A stretch of DNA of 64,000 nucleotides, taken from the NCBI GenBank assembly GCA_023374025.1, contig SIJG01000023.1:1635927-1699926 (forward strand), in the 5' to 3' direction. This DNA is from Heterodera schachtii. Its lineage: Eukaryota; Nematoda; Chromadorea; Rhabditida; Heteroderidae. Under the pieces are notes generated by a model, which made no database searches, was not told the origin of the DNA, and was given only the letters and a program-made list of their open reading frames with translations. Of this stretch, positions 44,640 to 56,489 are shown in pieces. The position numbers and the translations under genes are program-made. The first letter of the stretch is position 1; the number at the start of each line of letters is the position of its first letter.

Positions 44640-45010
44640 TTTTTGGCGCTAATTACAAAGAGGGCACTTTTAAAAATTTTTTTCACTTTTTTTAGTCTAC
44701 TTTTTTCAAATATTTTTTCGGTTTAAAAAGTCCTGAAACCAAGTACCAGGGGGTTTTCGAATCGCTGATCACGAATATGACAATTATTTGGGTCTATCCG
44801 CACTACGAACCCAAATTCTAACAAAAGTCGAAAATTCGACTTTTTGTTCAAGTTCGGGGCTGGGATCCCGAATTGGTCGAAATGGATGAAATAATCAGCG
44901 ACCTCGAAAACCCCCGAGTATTCATCATAATGTGTAAAAAAAAAGAAAAAAGACCAAAAAAATTGAAAAAAATTTCAAAAGGGCCCTCTTTGTAAATATC
45001 GCCGAATTTT
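44640..45010. repeat. Fold-back element
   Basis: TTGGCGCTAATTACAAAGAG at 44646 pairs with CTCTTTGTAAATATCGCCGA at about 44986. Inner arms (GGGGGTTTTCGAATCGCTGA against TCAGCGACCTCGAAAACCC) also match. It is the same family as 43-328 and the inner fold-back at 32700-33170. A related half lies at 45465-45590. Confidence 0.7.
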
Positions 45011-45590
45011 TTAGAATAAATCATTTAAAATAGTTTTGTCAATTGGTGGCCGATCATTTCGTCACTGAGGAATAATTTTAAAAAAATATTAGTTAAATAT
45101 TGAAATTCTTTTTTAAGTATTTTTTAGATACTTGCATTAGCTTTCTCGCAAATTGTGGACTGAAGTTTCCGTTTTATTTTCATAAAATGCCAATTGGAAT
45201 TCAACTTCGACAAAAGACCAGCAGGGATCAGATGCATTCATCAATAAATTTGTTAAAAGGAATGCTTAAAATTTTGAGCGATGGTAACATTCGTTGCTGA
45301 TCAATGAGAATGCGCCAGAAAATAGCCTTACAAATTAGAGGGAAAGTCGTAGCGCAATTCCCTCCATGTTGACCAAGACAACAATTTGCGTAAAATTTTT
45401 TGCTGAATTTATGCAGAAAGCAGCAGCAGAAAATCCCCATCGATATCTCAGAGCAATATCATTTAGGATAACACTCAAATTCGTGATCTGCGACCTCAAA
45501 ACCCTTATAAACTAATTTTTCGATTTTTTAAAATCTAAAAAATTTTTTCGAAAAGTGGCTTCCACCGGTGGTATTCTTACCCAGGAATAA

Positions 45591-46830
45591 TTTTTAGAGA
45601 AATTTTAAACCAATTAATAATTTTATTGAAATTAGCCAATATTTTATTATGTCTCAGTGCGAACTGAACAGTGAAAAACACCAATCGTTCTTGCCTCGTC
45701 ATTCCTTTGCTGTTCTCTCGTTCGGCCAGTCTTTTTAACACGTGGTACAAGCTCATCAGAACTGCGGTTAAAGATGAGGGCCCGCCCGGCAGTGCTAATA
45801 GACGCCTCCGGAAAAAAAAAATCGAAATTTTACCTATTTGTTAAGAAAATTGATAAAATTTTTAAAAAATTGCCAATTTTCCAGGAATAATCTTTTATTT
45901 TTATTTGGGGGGGGGGATTTCCCCCTTCTCCCCTGGCTATGGGCCTGGTCTCGACTCGAATATATCACTAATGACCTTAAATCATGCCCCAACACATCCA
46001 TGGAAGCTTCCTGATGAAAAGCACAAGTGCATTAGCCTTGCTCATCACTGACTCACCTGTGTAGTCAGAAATAATCAGATTAATTAATTAAATTTTGCTT
46101 ACATTTTCCGCATTATTATGTTAATTGATTCCGAGCAATGCCAATGCATGGAAAGTCGGCAAAGACTGGAAGCACATGGTGAAATCGACCAACGCTTAAG
46201 TGGGGCGGCAATAATTCCAATCTTTTAATAATTAATTTAATTATTTATTTTATCGTGATTAACCCCCGTGAATTGTGAACGTGACCGTACAATGGATTTT
46301 TGAATGTTATTTATTCCGTAAGACCTAAAAATACCTTATGGCACAATGTAGTCCGGCTGTGCCGTCGCTTAAATAGGCAATTAATAATTAATTAATTAAA
46401 TAAAAAATTTTACAAACAAATTCAATTAATTTCAAACGATTTACAATTTCAATCATCAACACCTATCCCGAATCAAAAAATATCGAATGATTAATTCATC
46501 GCATTTCTTCCAATCACCAATAACTAGCAAAAAGCCTTGTTCCTTGGGTAGTGCCGTAATGTCCCAATGTAATTGTCCCCAAGTTTATTCACAATGGCAC
46601 AGAAATTTGCCTATAATTTTTCTAAAAAGCAATCAAATTTTTATTCTTGAATCATTCGTTCAAAAAAAGTAGGGACATAAGAACTCAAAAACCAAGGGTT
46701 TTCGAAAAGTATTTGTTATAACTTTTTTGTAAGAACGCCAATTATTTTTGAATATAAAAGTGCTATCTTTGAACAGATGAAAAGCAAAAAAATGTCTTGT
46801 AGTTTTCGATAATATTGTAGAACATAAAAG
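45591..46830. other. No gene seen
   Basis: AT-rich sequence. One degenerate hairpin motif (GGCAGTGCTAATAGACGCCTCC at about 45788) and a G run at 45907 are the only structures noticed. Short frames here look random. Confidence 0.45.
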
Positions 46831-46834
46831 GTAA

Positions 46835-46907
46835 CTCGCCCGGTGGGACTCGAACCCACGACCCCAGCAATCCATGCCCTGCTCTAACCAACTGAGCTTC
46901 GGACGCT
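46835..46907 (-). tRNA. tRNA-like gene (probably a pseudogene)
   Basis: On the minus strand GCTCAGTTGGTTAGAGC forms a D arm with an intact A box. GTGGG TTCGAGT CCCAC forms a perfect T arm with an intact B box. GCGTCCG and CGGGCGA pair as an acceptor stem with one mismatch and one wobble. The anticodon region (GGGCATGGATTGCTGGGG) is one to two bases short and does not give a clean stem, so identity is uncertain (a CAT triplet is in the right area). Confidence 0.5.
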
Positions 46908-47630
46908 CCTTTTAGAGGTTCTCCAGGTCCGTTATCCCACTTTCTCCCATACTCCTTTCCTTCTGGCATCACAATATAATCAGGTTAAAATATATGCTAT
47001 TTTTTAATTGTCTCATTTATTTTTTATCATTGTTTTCGCTCAAAATTTGATAAAAATTAATCAAAAATTTTTCATTAACTTAAATAACCGAAAACCGAAA
47101 CCAAAAACCTGCTTGGCTTGGAAGCGTAGCGTTTTTGGTGATTTTGACCGAACGAACCTCGAGATTATTCATTAATTTTTTAATATTATTTTCGCTTTTT
47201 TGCTCAAATTCCATTTATAGACTCAGAAATACTTCAAATTTCTAAGATCACGTCTTTATGTATGCCTTCTTTTTTTTTTTTTTTACTATTTTTCGTGAGA
47301 AAGCAGATGACAAATCCAAAATTTTTGAGAAGTAATTATAATAATAATAAATGTAAAAAAAACCTTATTAAATTATGGATTAAATTTTTTTGAATTTTAT
47401 TTCATAGAATTGGAAATTTTTTTTACATTTTGTAAATTATTAATTTCAAGCAATCAGTTGAGATAAATTAAACATTATTTATGATTCTTTTTAATAATTC
47501 CGTCAATAATTTACTCCACTGGACAATTTATTATTAAAAAATATGTTATTTTTTGACAATATTAAATTATTTTTATGTCTCTGTGAGTCTGAGTTTAATT
47601 GCAATTTTATTTCAAGAAAATTTCCACAAA

Positions 47631-48190
47631 ATGAAATTGTTTCTATTTTCCGTTTTAATTCCTTTTTTAATTTTCCAAATCGAAATTGGAGCAGAAAAGA
47701 AAAAAGTTGAACAAAAGACATTTGACGAAATATTTGGAGAAAAATGGCAAGAAAAAGAAGAAGAAAATGAAAAACGATCAGAAAATGCGAGAAATTGTTG
47801 AGAAATTTAATAAAATAAAAGAAAAATTAAGCAAAAGGGGAAAAAATATTCAGCAAAAGAAAGGAATAAAATTGAACAGAAAATAGCGAAAAAATTAGAA
47901 ACAAATCAAACTAAAATTTATAAATGGATCAAAAAATTTAAACTTCAAAAATAGCATTTGCTACAAAACAAAAACGGGTTAGTTATGGAATAATTATGAA
48001 ATGGAAGAAACAATTTGGAATGGATGAAAGAATAAATGAGAAAGAAAAAATGGAGAAAATGAAAATGTATTGCCAAATAAAGCGAAAAAATCCCAAAATG
48101 AGTGATGAGGAAATTGCAAAAATATTGAAAATCACCCGACAGACCATTTTAAAATGGAAGAAACAATTTGGAGAAAAATATTTAATTTGA
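47631..48190 (+). pseudogene. Secreted Lys-rich protein with helix-turn-helix repeats (frameshifted)
   Basis: It starts with a clear signal peptide (MKLFLFSVLIPFLIFQIEIG) and continues with a Lys/Glu-rich chain. Three helix-turn-helix-like units can be read, but in different frames: IAKKLETNQTKIYKWIKKFK (about 47885), an imperfect YGIIMKWKKQFGMDERI (about 47985), and EEIAKILKITRQTILKWKKQ near the C-terminus (48108-48170). The units resemble the HTH of transposase/Psq-type DNA-binding domains. Frame changes near 47770 and 47860 and a stop before 47960 break the gene. Secreted, nuclear-targeted DNA-binding gland proteins are described from cyst nematodes; whether this belongs to one of them is inference from general features only. 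Confidence 0.55.
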
Positions 48191-48307
48191 GATGAGAATG
48201 AATTTTCACATTTTTAAAATTTGTTCGGTGCTTTTGAAAATTATATTATCATAATTTATCCGTTTGAAATTTGTTTTGTAATTTAATGAATCTGTATCAG
48301 TTATAAC

Positions 48308-48936
48308 TAGAGCTCGCAAAAAAAGGCACCAAAAATCGCGAAAAAGGCACTAAAATAGGCACTAAAAAATTGAAAAAAAGGCATGAAAAGGCACGAAAAT
48401 CCCGAAAAAGGCATGAAAAAGGCATTTAAAATTTTTTATTAAGGATTTTTAGGGAACAAAAAACGTAAAAATTAACCAAAAAACTATATTTTGCTATTTT
48501 AAATGATTATGAAATACTTTACAATGTTTTTCGAATAAGGAAAATTTTTAAGCCTAAAATTTTTTACAAGAAAAAATAAATAAATTTTGTTGATCAATTT
48601 TGAGAAAATTTTTCAATTCTTAAAGTGTATTTTCTAAAAATTTTTCAATTCTTAGGTGTGTATTTTCTAAAAATTTTCAATTCTTAGGTGTGTATTTTCT
48701 AAAAAATTTTCGGGTCATTTCTTAGGGGTGTATTTTGCCGATTTTATTGAATTTTTAGTGGAATTTTTCGGAAAAAAAACGCAAAAAAAAGGCACCAAAA
48801 CGGCAAAATGCCAAAAAAGGCATAATAAAAGTCAACGTAGAAGCCTCAAACCAAGTGGAAAAGGTGTTATTTATGCTTAATATATCGAAACTAGTGCGCA
48901 GAAAAAAAAGGCATATGCCTCAAAATGCGAGCTCTA
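48308..48936. mobile_element. hAT-like element, TSD GTTATAAC
   Basis: The TIR TAGAGCTCGC at the left is matched by GCGAGCTCTA at the right. The duplication GTTATAAC is at 48300-48307 and 48937-48944. AAAAAGGCACCAAAA words lie at both ends and the core repeats ATTCTTAGGTGTGTATTTTC. The TIR is close to that of the 3561 element, but the core is the other type. Confidence 0.9.
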
Positions 48937-48944
48937 GTTATAAC

Positions 48945-50110
48945 GAATATTTTCAAGATTTTTCAAATGGTCATCTACGAACTAATCTAAGCCATTTGTA
49001 CTCTCAACAAAATTTCCAAAATTAACTAAATCCCTAAAAGTAACTCTTTTTAGAAAAATCTGCTAATAAAATAAACAAATTAAAATTTTGTCAGGAAAAA
49101 AAGTTGGGGGATGAATTTTTTTGAATAATTTCTATTTTTGAAATTTTAATGAGAATTTGTTTTATTAAAGAATGCACAATTACTGGGAGACATTTTGACA
49201 AAGAATAGTTAAATTAAAATTAATGAGAAAATTAATTTAAAAAATAAATGTCCTTAAGCTAAACAAAAAAAATGCGCAAGTTATAAATTCAAAAACGTGA
49301 AATTTTTTCTTAAAAACCCATTAGATTTAGAGTATTTCTGAGACTATGAATTGGGTTCGAGTAGTCGAAAATAATAAAATAAAATAAAAAAATTCGGTGA
49401 TTGTCTCGAAATTGTTCAGTCTCGATCATCAAAAAACTCTTCATGTAAGTGCTTTATTGTTGAAAAAAAATTACTAGGGTAGGTCACGGCCAATTATTAA
49501 CTGGTACCCCCGGATTTTGTTATTTCGGTTAATGAAAAACTTTTTATATTAATTTTCCATATAATTTCGCAAAAAAGTATAGAAAAAAGAAATATTACAT
49601 TGGGCCAAAAACCAAAACTGCGTTATTTTATAATATATCATCAAAATACATATAAAATATATTTATATTTTCAGCTTCACATTATTTAACATTTTTCTTA
49701 CAAAAGGCTCAAAAATTTTTTATTTTTAGGAAAATTCCCAAACAGGCAATCCTTAAAGGAATATTTTTAATTTTTTGCAATTTTTCTCCAAAAAATGGTC
49801 GAAATAATAAAATATGCTTTGATATGCACAAAAAATCTTAATAACCAAAAGTTTAAGTAAAATGCAATTTTTGAGCTCCTTTCTTCATAGCTACGGAGAA
49901 AAAATTTATTTTTTATCCTATCACTTATTCTTCACGAAGCTTTGCTTGTTCAAACGGGAAGAAAACTTTGCGCTTTTTTGTCAATGGGAATTTTTCCCAT
50001 ATATAATAGTTAACATGTACACCACATTGAATGCTTAAACTTTAATATCCGTGACAAACCAAATACAAACGCCAGTTAAGCATTTCCTTATTGTACATGT
50101 TCAAGCTTTC
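48945..50110. other. No gene seen
   Basis: Very AT-rich (many A and T runs). No frame, RNA gene or terminal repeat could be supported. Confidence 0.45.
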
Positions 50111-50114
50111 GCTT

Positions 50115-50440
50115 AAGTCCAGTTAATGCGTCCAATGACTTTTGGCTCCCAATCAATTTTTATGCTTCCAATCAAATTTTTGTGCGTCCAATCAAATTTT
50201 TGTGCGTCCAATCATTTTTTATGAGTCCAACCAACTTTATCCACCTAATTGATTGCAATGCATTGACAGGATTTGCTAAACATACGAGCTATTTTAGCAT
50301 TTACCTGCTCCAAATATGCTGAAAAACGAACTGAGAAAAAAATCGTCTTCACTTAGCAGATAATAATTGATTGGACACCTAAAATTTGATTGGACGTTTA
50401 AAAATTAATAGGAACTCGATTGGACGCATAAACAGACTAG
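50115..50440. mobile_element. Small element with inverted GTCCAATCAA arrays
   Basis: The left half (50126-50235) has five GTCCAATCAAATTTTTGTGC-type units. The right half (50372-50432) has their complement (TTGATTGGACGTTTAAAAAT, TCGATTGGACGCATAAAC). The centre is about 130 bp and non-coding. It shows the same terminal style as the MULE at 22641. Confidence 0.65.
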
Positions 50441-51100
50441 AGCCCAGCTTTTTTGATCATGTTTCTTGGTCAGGTTCTTCCCCGAATACACCAAGATGGA
50501 AACGGCGCCAACTAGCAGCAGATCACACGCACCATGCTGATTTCTGTTTTTTATATGACTCATAATTTTTTTACATTTTTATCAGGGATGTAAAAAAAAG
50601 TGAGAATGCAAATGCAGTCACTTTCTCTTTCTTTACGCTCATTTCTTTTATTTGAAAAACACTTAAACTGCAAATTTAAACTTTTTTGAGTTCCTTCTGG
50701 CCATAACTTTGAATATGCTAAAAGCTGAACAAAGAAATCAAAAATTATTTGAAATATGCCATTTTTTATTTCAAAATAAATGATCACTGAAAAAATCATG
50801 AACATAAAAAAATTGCCAATAACTTGGTTTAAAAATTACCAAATTTTTATTCATTAAATGATTCGATAGCCTTAATGTTCTCTTTAAAAAAAGCTATGAC
50901 CAAAACAACTTTAAAAAATCCGGGTTTTCGAACATTTTTAGTCATAAATTTTGAACGAAATTTTTTGAAATTTGGCATAATAATAGAGAATATTTAAGAA
51001 TGACATTAAGAATTTAAAACTTGGTTTCTTTGGGGAAAAGTTATGGGCAAATTTTTTCTTTGTTTTGCAGTTTTTGAGTGACGTCATAACTTTGGCAAAA
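50441..51100. other. No gene seen
   Basis: AT-rich flank before the GC-rich block. It contains no supported frame. Confidence 0.4.
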
Positions 51101-51104
51101 ACTC

Positions 51105-52334
51105 CTTCCCGATTTGGCAGGGCAGGGAGTTTCTCCCTTCGCAAACGGCGGATTTGCAGCAACAGACGAGGAGGAGCAAGACGATAAAAAGCAGAAGGTG
51201 AGCATCATTCAGATATGACCCGACCCTCCTCATCCTGCGAGATCAACCATTCCCCATTCATTCTTTTTGCCGGGTTGGACGACCAACTTCACCCTCCCAT
51301 CGCATTGGGAGTTCCTTCCAACAGGACTTTTCGCCTTTGCCCACTTCTTCGTCTTCGACCATTTTGCGAATCCATAGCTCGCTAACTAATTCAGAATGTC
51401 TGACCGCCGCTTCGGAAAGGACAACCTTGTGCAACGAAACGAGCGTCGGACCATCGAGCGTTTGGCTCGGGCCGCCAGAGGCAGCGGCGATTGAGAAGCG
51501 GACGAATTCGGGACGGGTTTCAGGACCGACACATTCAGAAAATGGCGCGCCGTCTGCTGAACAAACATCGGGTGTCTCTCGGTGGTCAGCAATGGGTCCC
51601 GCAAAACTACCTTCAGCTGCCACCTACAAAGCGTCAACATCGCCAGGTGGGACCGGGACTGGGAAAAATCGGGCCATCATTGGCTTCGGTGGCGGAGAAA
51701 CCTCCGGCAAAAAATGAGGGAGTCCACCTCCTTGCGCGGGGTGAGGGAAGAGAGTCGGAAGAGTTGGCTCGGGAAATATGTCGGAGACACCGATCAAGTC
51801 CAAGCAGGACAAGCCGCCCGTGGGGGTTGGCACCAGAGCCTCCGAAGTCGCCGAGGAAGGGAAGAGAAAGGGGGGAAGGGGAGAAAGGGAGGACGACAAA
51901 GGCAGTCGCCCGAGAGTGCTCCCCCGCAGAATCAAGGGGCGAGGGTGGCACAAAAGGAGGCAAAAAAGCGAGAATGCGCTAAGGAAGCCCGCGCGAAGGC
52001 AGCAAAAGCTCGAGAGTAGGAGGAGGGGGAGAAGCTGAAACAAGTGAAGGAAGCGCGATTACGGGAGACCGAAGAGCAGGCAAGGAAAATGCGGGCCATG
52101 CTTGAAGAAGCAGCGTGGCCACAGAACAAATTGGAGGAGGAGAAAAGGGAGGAGAAGAAGCTCCTTGTCAACGAAAAGCAAGCGCCCAACAGGAGGAAGG
52201 CAACCGATGAGACGTTGTCAATTGTGGAAGAGGAGGAGACGGAAGCGGACCAAGCGGGCGCTCCACGGAGAGGTTTTTTGGTGTTAAACACCGATTACTG
52301 GACTCCGCAGGAGCTGTCCAAAAAAACTCATTGA
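51105..52334 (+). pseudogene. GC-rich coding remnant, charged coiled-coil sequence
   Basis: Base composition changes sharply to GC-rich. Plus-strand frames are protein-like but keep switching: GVSPFANGGFAATDEEEQDD before a GTGAGC donor at about 51198, MSDRRFGKDNLVQRNERRTI at 51396, a Ser/Gly/Pro-rich run to GGGETSGKK (51715), MSETPIKSKQDKPPVGVGTR at 51779, and a Glu/Lys/Arg coiled coil (KLKQVKEARLRETEEQARKM) up to the stop at 52334. A TAG at about 52018 interrupts the coiled coil. Possibly a retroelement gag/ORF1-like relic or the 5' part of a decayed gene; not recognised. Confidence 0.35.
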
Positions 52335-52569
52335 TTTATGCGCAAAGAGTTGCGCAACTTCGGGAGCATCGCAAAACCAAATTGTTTGGAATAGGAGAGG
52401 AGTTGGTCAATGTGAGAAGGGGAAGGAGTTCAGGAATAGAAAAATATATGAATTTTTTCCATTTATGAAGTGTTTAAATCAAATAAAATAATTGATTATT
52501 TTTTCCTTTTTATGCTTAATTTAAAATTTTTTACTAATTGCGGATCATTTTCAGTTCTTCAATTTTAAA

Positions 52570-53183
52570 CATATTGAATTCTACACTGCGCGACAGCAGC
52601 GTGTCCAATTGCCCGAAGGCTTGACAAAGGTGAAACAAAGAAAATTTGAAATTAATTTTAAAATTAACCGCCTATTTTCAGAACAACTACATTTTAAGCG
52701 GTGGTGTTGACAAATATGTGGCATTAATCATATTTAATGTGGAGGACACACAAAGAAAGATTTTTGTCGGGCATTTGGCTAAAATTCAAAAGTCCTTTTG
52801 CATCCGAGCATTGAAACATTTGTCTCCGGCGCATTTGACTCACAGGTAAGTTTAAAGGGTTTTTGTCTTTTTTTGAATATTATTATTTTTCAATTAACCA
52901 ATCAATTTGGAGTATAAATCAGTGCACAAGCAATCCACACTCACAATTCACGGCAAAGCTGTCAACGACTTGTCGTTCCACCCGACTGGCGACTATGTGC
53001 TCTGCTCCTCCGAGGACTCGCATTGGCCGTTAATCGATCTTAAGACTGGACGTGCGGTGAGTCAATTAAACAAATTTAGAATTACTCAATTATTTAAAAG
53101 GTTAACTGCCTCACTCTCGACCATTTTGGAAATTACCTAGCAGTCGGTGGACCAAATATCCAAATTTATAGAACAGATGAGTG
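52570..53183 (+). pseudogene. Prp19-like WD40 splicing-factor relic
   Basis: Exon-like pieces match pre-mRNA-processing factor 19 in order. RQQRVQLPEGLTK (to 52629) comes first. YILSGGVDKYVALIIFN and FVGHLAKIQ (52682-52845) follow, then after a one-base frameshift VLLHPSIETFVSGAFDS. Next is HGKAVNDLSFHPTGDYVLCS with SHWPLIDLKTGRA (52923-53055), and finally FGNYLAVGGPNIQIYRTDEW (53124-53183). Several WD repeats between the last two pieces are missing, as is the U-box N-terminus. Prp19 is a U-box E3 ligase of the spliceosome NTC complex; this copy is not functional as read. Confidence 0.75.
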
Positions 53184-53364
53184 GTAAACAATTTGACACT
53201 TAAGTATTCACACCCAAGAAATAACGGAGCTAAATTTGCACACAATGCAAGAATGGTCATTTTGTCAAGTCTTGTAGGAAATATTTCCACCTATTTTTGA
53301 TTCACAATTTACAATTGTAATAAAATTGTTGCATTATTTTTATTGGGGAGATTGACAAAGTAAA

Positions 53365-53833
53365 NNNNNNNNNNNNNNNNNNNNNNNNNNNNNNNNNNNN
53401 NNNNNNNNNNNNNNNNNNNNNNNNNNNNNNNNNNNNNNNNNNNNNNNNNNNNNNNNNNNNNNNNNNNNNNNNNNNNNNNNNNNNNNNNNNNNNNNNNNNN
53501 NNNNNNNNNNNNNNNNNNNNNNNNNNNNNNNNNNNNNNNNNNNNNNNNNNNNNNNNNNNNNNNNNNNNNNNNNNNNNNNNNNNNNNNNNNNNNNNNNNNN
53601 NNNNNNNNNNNNNNNNNNNNNNNNNNNNNNNNNNNNNNNNNNNNNNNNNNNNNNNNNNNNNNNNNNNNNNNNNNNNNNNNNNNNNNNNNNNNNNNNNNNN
53701 NNNNNNNNNNNNNNNNNNNNNNNNNNNNNNNNNNNNNNNNNNNNNNNNNNNNNNNNNNNNNNNNNNNNNNNNNNNNNNNNNNNNNNNNNNNNNNNNNNNN
53801 NNNNNNNNNNNNNNNNNNNNNNNNNNNNNNNNN
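53365..53833. other. Assembly gap (469 N)
   Basis: A run of N. Nothing can be said about its content; frames read across it are meaningless. Confidence 1.
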
Positions 53834-53930
53834 TTAATGGCGTTTCTTTGTGATTTCTTTTTCGGCTTTCTTTTATCCTCTTCATCGTCTTTTTCTTCCT
53901 CCTCATCATTAAGCATCATCATCATCATCA

Positions 53931-55233
53931 TCATCTTCGTCGTCTTCCCCCTCCCCTATCGTTTTGATTTTTCCAAGCGTCCTGTTCAAAATCGATTTCA
54001 CCTACCTGTAATTTATGAAATAGAATTAATAAGGGTTTTTAAATGATTTCATAAAAAACGGTGTCTAATTTAATGTAAAAAATAACAACATTTACTTCGC
54101 TATATCTTTAGCTGTTTTAGACTAAAAATGTGAAATTCAAAATTTGAATTTTCGATTTTTTGTTCTAATACATGTTTCAAAACCGGGACTTAGGTACTTT
54201 GTACATGTTTTTCAGTACCGGGTCCCGGTCCCGTACAACTCTAAAAAATAGGTCAAAACAAACCCCGAATCTGACATTTCTCAACCCCCCGAAGTAGGGG
54301 GGTTATAACCCTGGCAAAAATTTGCATTCATTTTCTGAGCTGAATTTATATTTTTTATAGAATATATATATATATATATACTGATCCCTGGCATCAAATT
54401 ATAGTTACCTGCACTAATGGAAGATCTTTAAACACGATTTGAAACACTTCGTGCAGTCGATTTTCATTGCATTTTCGGTCCGCCACGAAATCGTCATAAT
54501 TAACTGTTTGCACCAATCTACGCGGATTAGCTTCAAACATTTTGTAGGGATGCAACAGTCGCGCCTCATTCTTTTTACCACCGTACACATAAACAGCCAC
54601 TTTGACCGGTTCCTGTTCATCTGAGTCCTCGACGATTGGGTCCTCCGTTTCCTGTTCATCTGTGTTCTCCTCCTCCGTTTCCTGTCCATCTGAGTCCCCC
54701 TTCAACTTCGTGTCGACGAATGGGTTTTCGAACACCTGCTTGTCAAATGTGAATTTGATCCTTCCCTTAGAATCTGTTTGAAAACAGAAGATTGTTTGAA
54801 GGTCGAATGTTTTTAGCCTTTCTAAAAAATTTAAAAATTATCAGTGCAAAAATAATGTATTTATTTGAAATTTGTGTCCATTTTCGCAAAATGGTCGGTC
54901 ATATGAAAAAGTAGGGATGTGTGAGAAATCGTTTTATCGAGAATCGGGACCGAGAAACTCAAGAAATTCATTTTTTCCGGTCAATTTGTTCGAGTTTCGA
55001 ATTTTTTTTTCTGGTGATCATCGAAGTCGGAATGAAAAACCATTTGAAATTTTTTAATTTAACTTACCAGGAACATAGAAAACAACTACAATTTTGTATT
55101 TGCCATGAGGTAGAATACGGTATTTGTTGTCGGTGGAACACATGTCGGGACCAACCACAAATATTGGCATTATTATGGCCAATAAAAAGACCATAATTAA
55201 TGGACGGGGAGAAGAAATGAATTGTCCAAACAT
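53931..55233 (-). CDS. Secreted acidic-repeat protein of unknown function
   Basis: Three exons on the minus strand (55233-55068, 54773-54409, 54005-53931) total exactly 606 bp, 201 residues. The start is the first ATG, before a hydrophobic signal sequence (PLIMVFLLAIIMPIFVVG). The mature region has CSTDNKYRILPHGKYKIVVV, KFTFDKQVFENPFVDTK, then an acidic stretch with repeated DEQET/DEQEP (residues about 85-115). VAVYVYGGKKNEARLLHPYK, LHEVFQIVFKDLPLVQ and a basic C-terminus (GGGRRRR) follow. Only one or two cysteines follow the signal. No family recognised. A secreted protein in a parasite may be an effector, but nothing in the sequence proves this. A CAT-repeat follows the stop. Confidence 0.7.
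54172..54245. repeat. Relic of ACCGGGACC-word MITE
   Basis: AAACCGGGACTTAGGTACTT and GTACCGGGTCCCGGTCCCGT with a CTCTA end lie in intron 2 of the secreted gene. It is related to the element at 39987; the target duplication is not readable. Confidence 0.45.
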
Positions 55234-56489
55234 TTTATTTTATTAAAATGCTAAAAAAGGATTTTAAGAATATTTGAAAATGTTGATGAGAATAAAAAAT
55301 TAATATTTTGCCAAATTTTATTTCATGGATGATTATGATGCTTAGTTTTTCTAAAAATGCATAAATGTAAATCCGCGCACCTCGTGACTAACGATTAGAG
55401 GTCATAAGAGACTAATTGGAACATGTTTTGGGCGGTTTTTTTATCGGCCCCACCTCTAAAATAAATCCAAATTTTGTATTATTGTTTAATTTGCAAAAAA
55501 TATGAATTGAAGGCTCCACATTACTAAAACTAAAAATGCAGAAGCCGATGAGAATAAAACATTAATAATTTTGCCAAATATTATTGAATTTCCATGATGT
55601 TGATAATGAGCTTTTTCAATTATGCCAATTCATATGATATTCTGCGAAATTTTCTGCAATAATCCATTGTTATAAAATTTATTTAATTGATTGTGATGGT
55701 TAAACGATGAAAAATTTTTTAAATGTAAATATTTTATATTGAAATCCCATGATTAGTAACAACGGTTCGTATGTGATTAAAACAGGAATTATTTCAAAAA
55801 TATCGTGCTAAAATCAAATTTTCATGTTCCCAAAATCCATTTTTAAAAACTCAAAAAACTATTTTTTTAGTGGGTGAGAAAATGTTTTTTGTATTTTTAA
55901 GGGTTTTGTGCTTAGTTCATTTAAGAAAGATTTTTATTTTATTAAAAAAATTAGTATATTAAAATTGCCAAAAATTAATAAGATAGCAGTTTGGATGAAG
56001 CAAAATATTTTTAGCTTCAAATTAAGGTTAAGCCCAAAATGCTCATTTTTGAGCTAATAAATTCCAGTCAAATTTTTAAAAATTTCTCGGCTTTGCCTTT
56101 CTGCACCCGCCTGACTCCTTCTTTCCAAGAAAATTGTGCTTCATTTTTAGGTCCAGCTAATTATTTGGTAGTTTTTACGTCCTACAAATATAAGCCCTAG
56201 TTTCTTATACATACAAAAAAAGAAAAGAAGAAGAAATCAGTGGCAAAACGTTGAGTGTGTTCATATGATTTTGTCATGGCTCATTAATGACTCATCCCAA
56301 TCAATTATCGACCACTTTAGCTTCTCGTAGTGAGTTGGTTTTGATAAAAATTTTCATTATTCGATTGCATTGGCTGTAATTGCATGAAATTGTGCCATTT
56401 ATTATGGCTAATTTTTTTTTCTTAATAACTAAAATTGTTTTCCTTCCTTAATTTTAATTAACAACAATTATTAATAAGCTTGTTATATT
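55234..56489. other. Intergenic, no gene seen
   Basis: AT-rich sequence between two secreted-protein genes transcribed away from each other, so it should contain both promoters. No clear TATA element or repeat pair was identified. Confidence 0.4.

Noticed and set aside
51624..52043. Minus-strand Leu/Ser/Pro-rich frames in the GC-rich block
   Set aside because: The plus strand gives the more protein-like charged coiled-coil; the minus frames look like its shadow. The locus is uncertain either way.
53302..53934. Frames spanning the N run
   Set aside because: They consist mostly of unknown bases; the true gene nearby ends at 53931.
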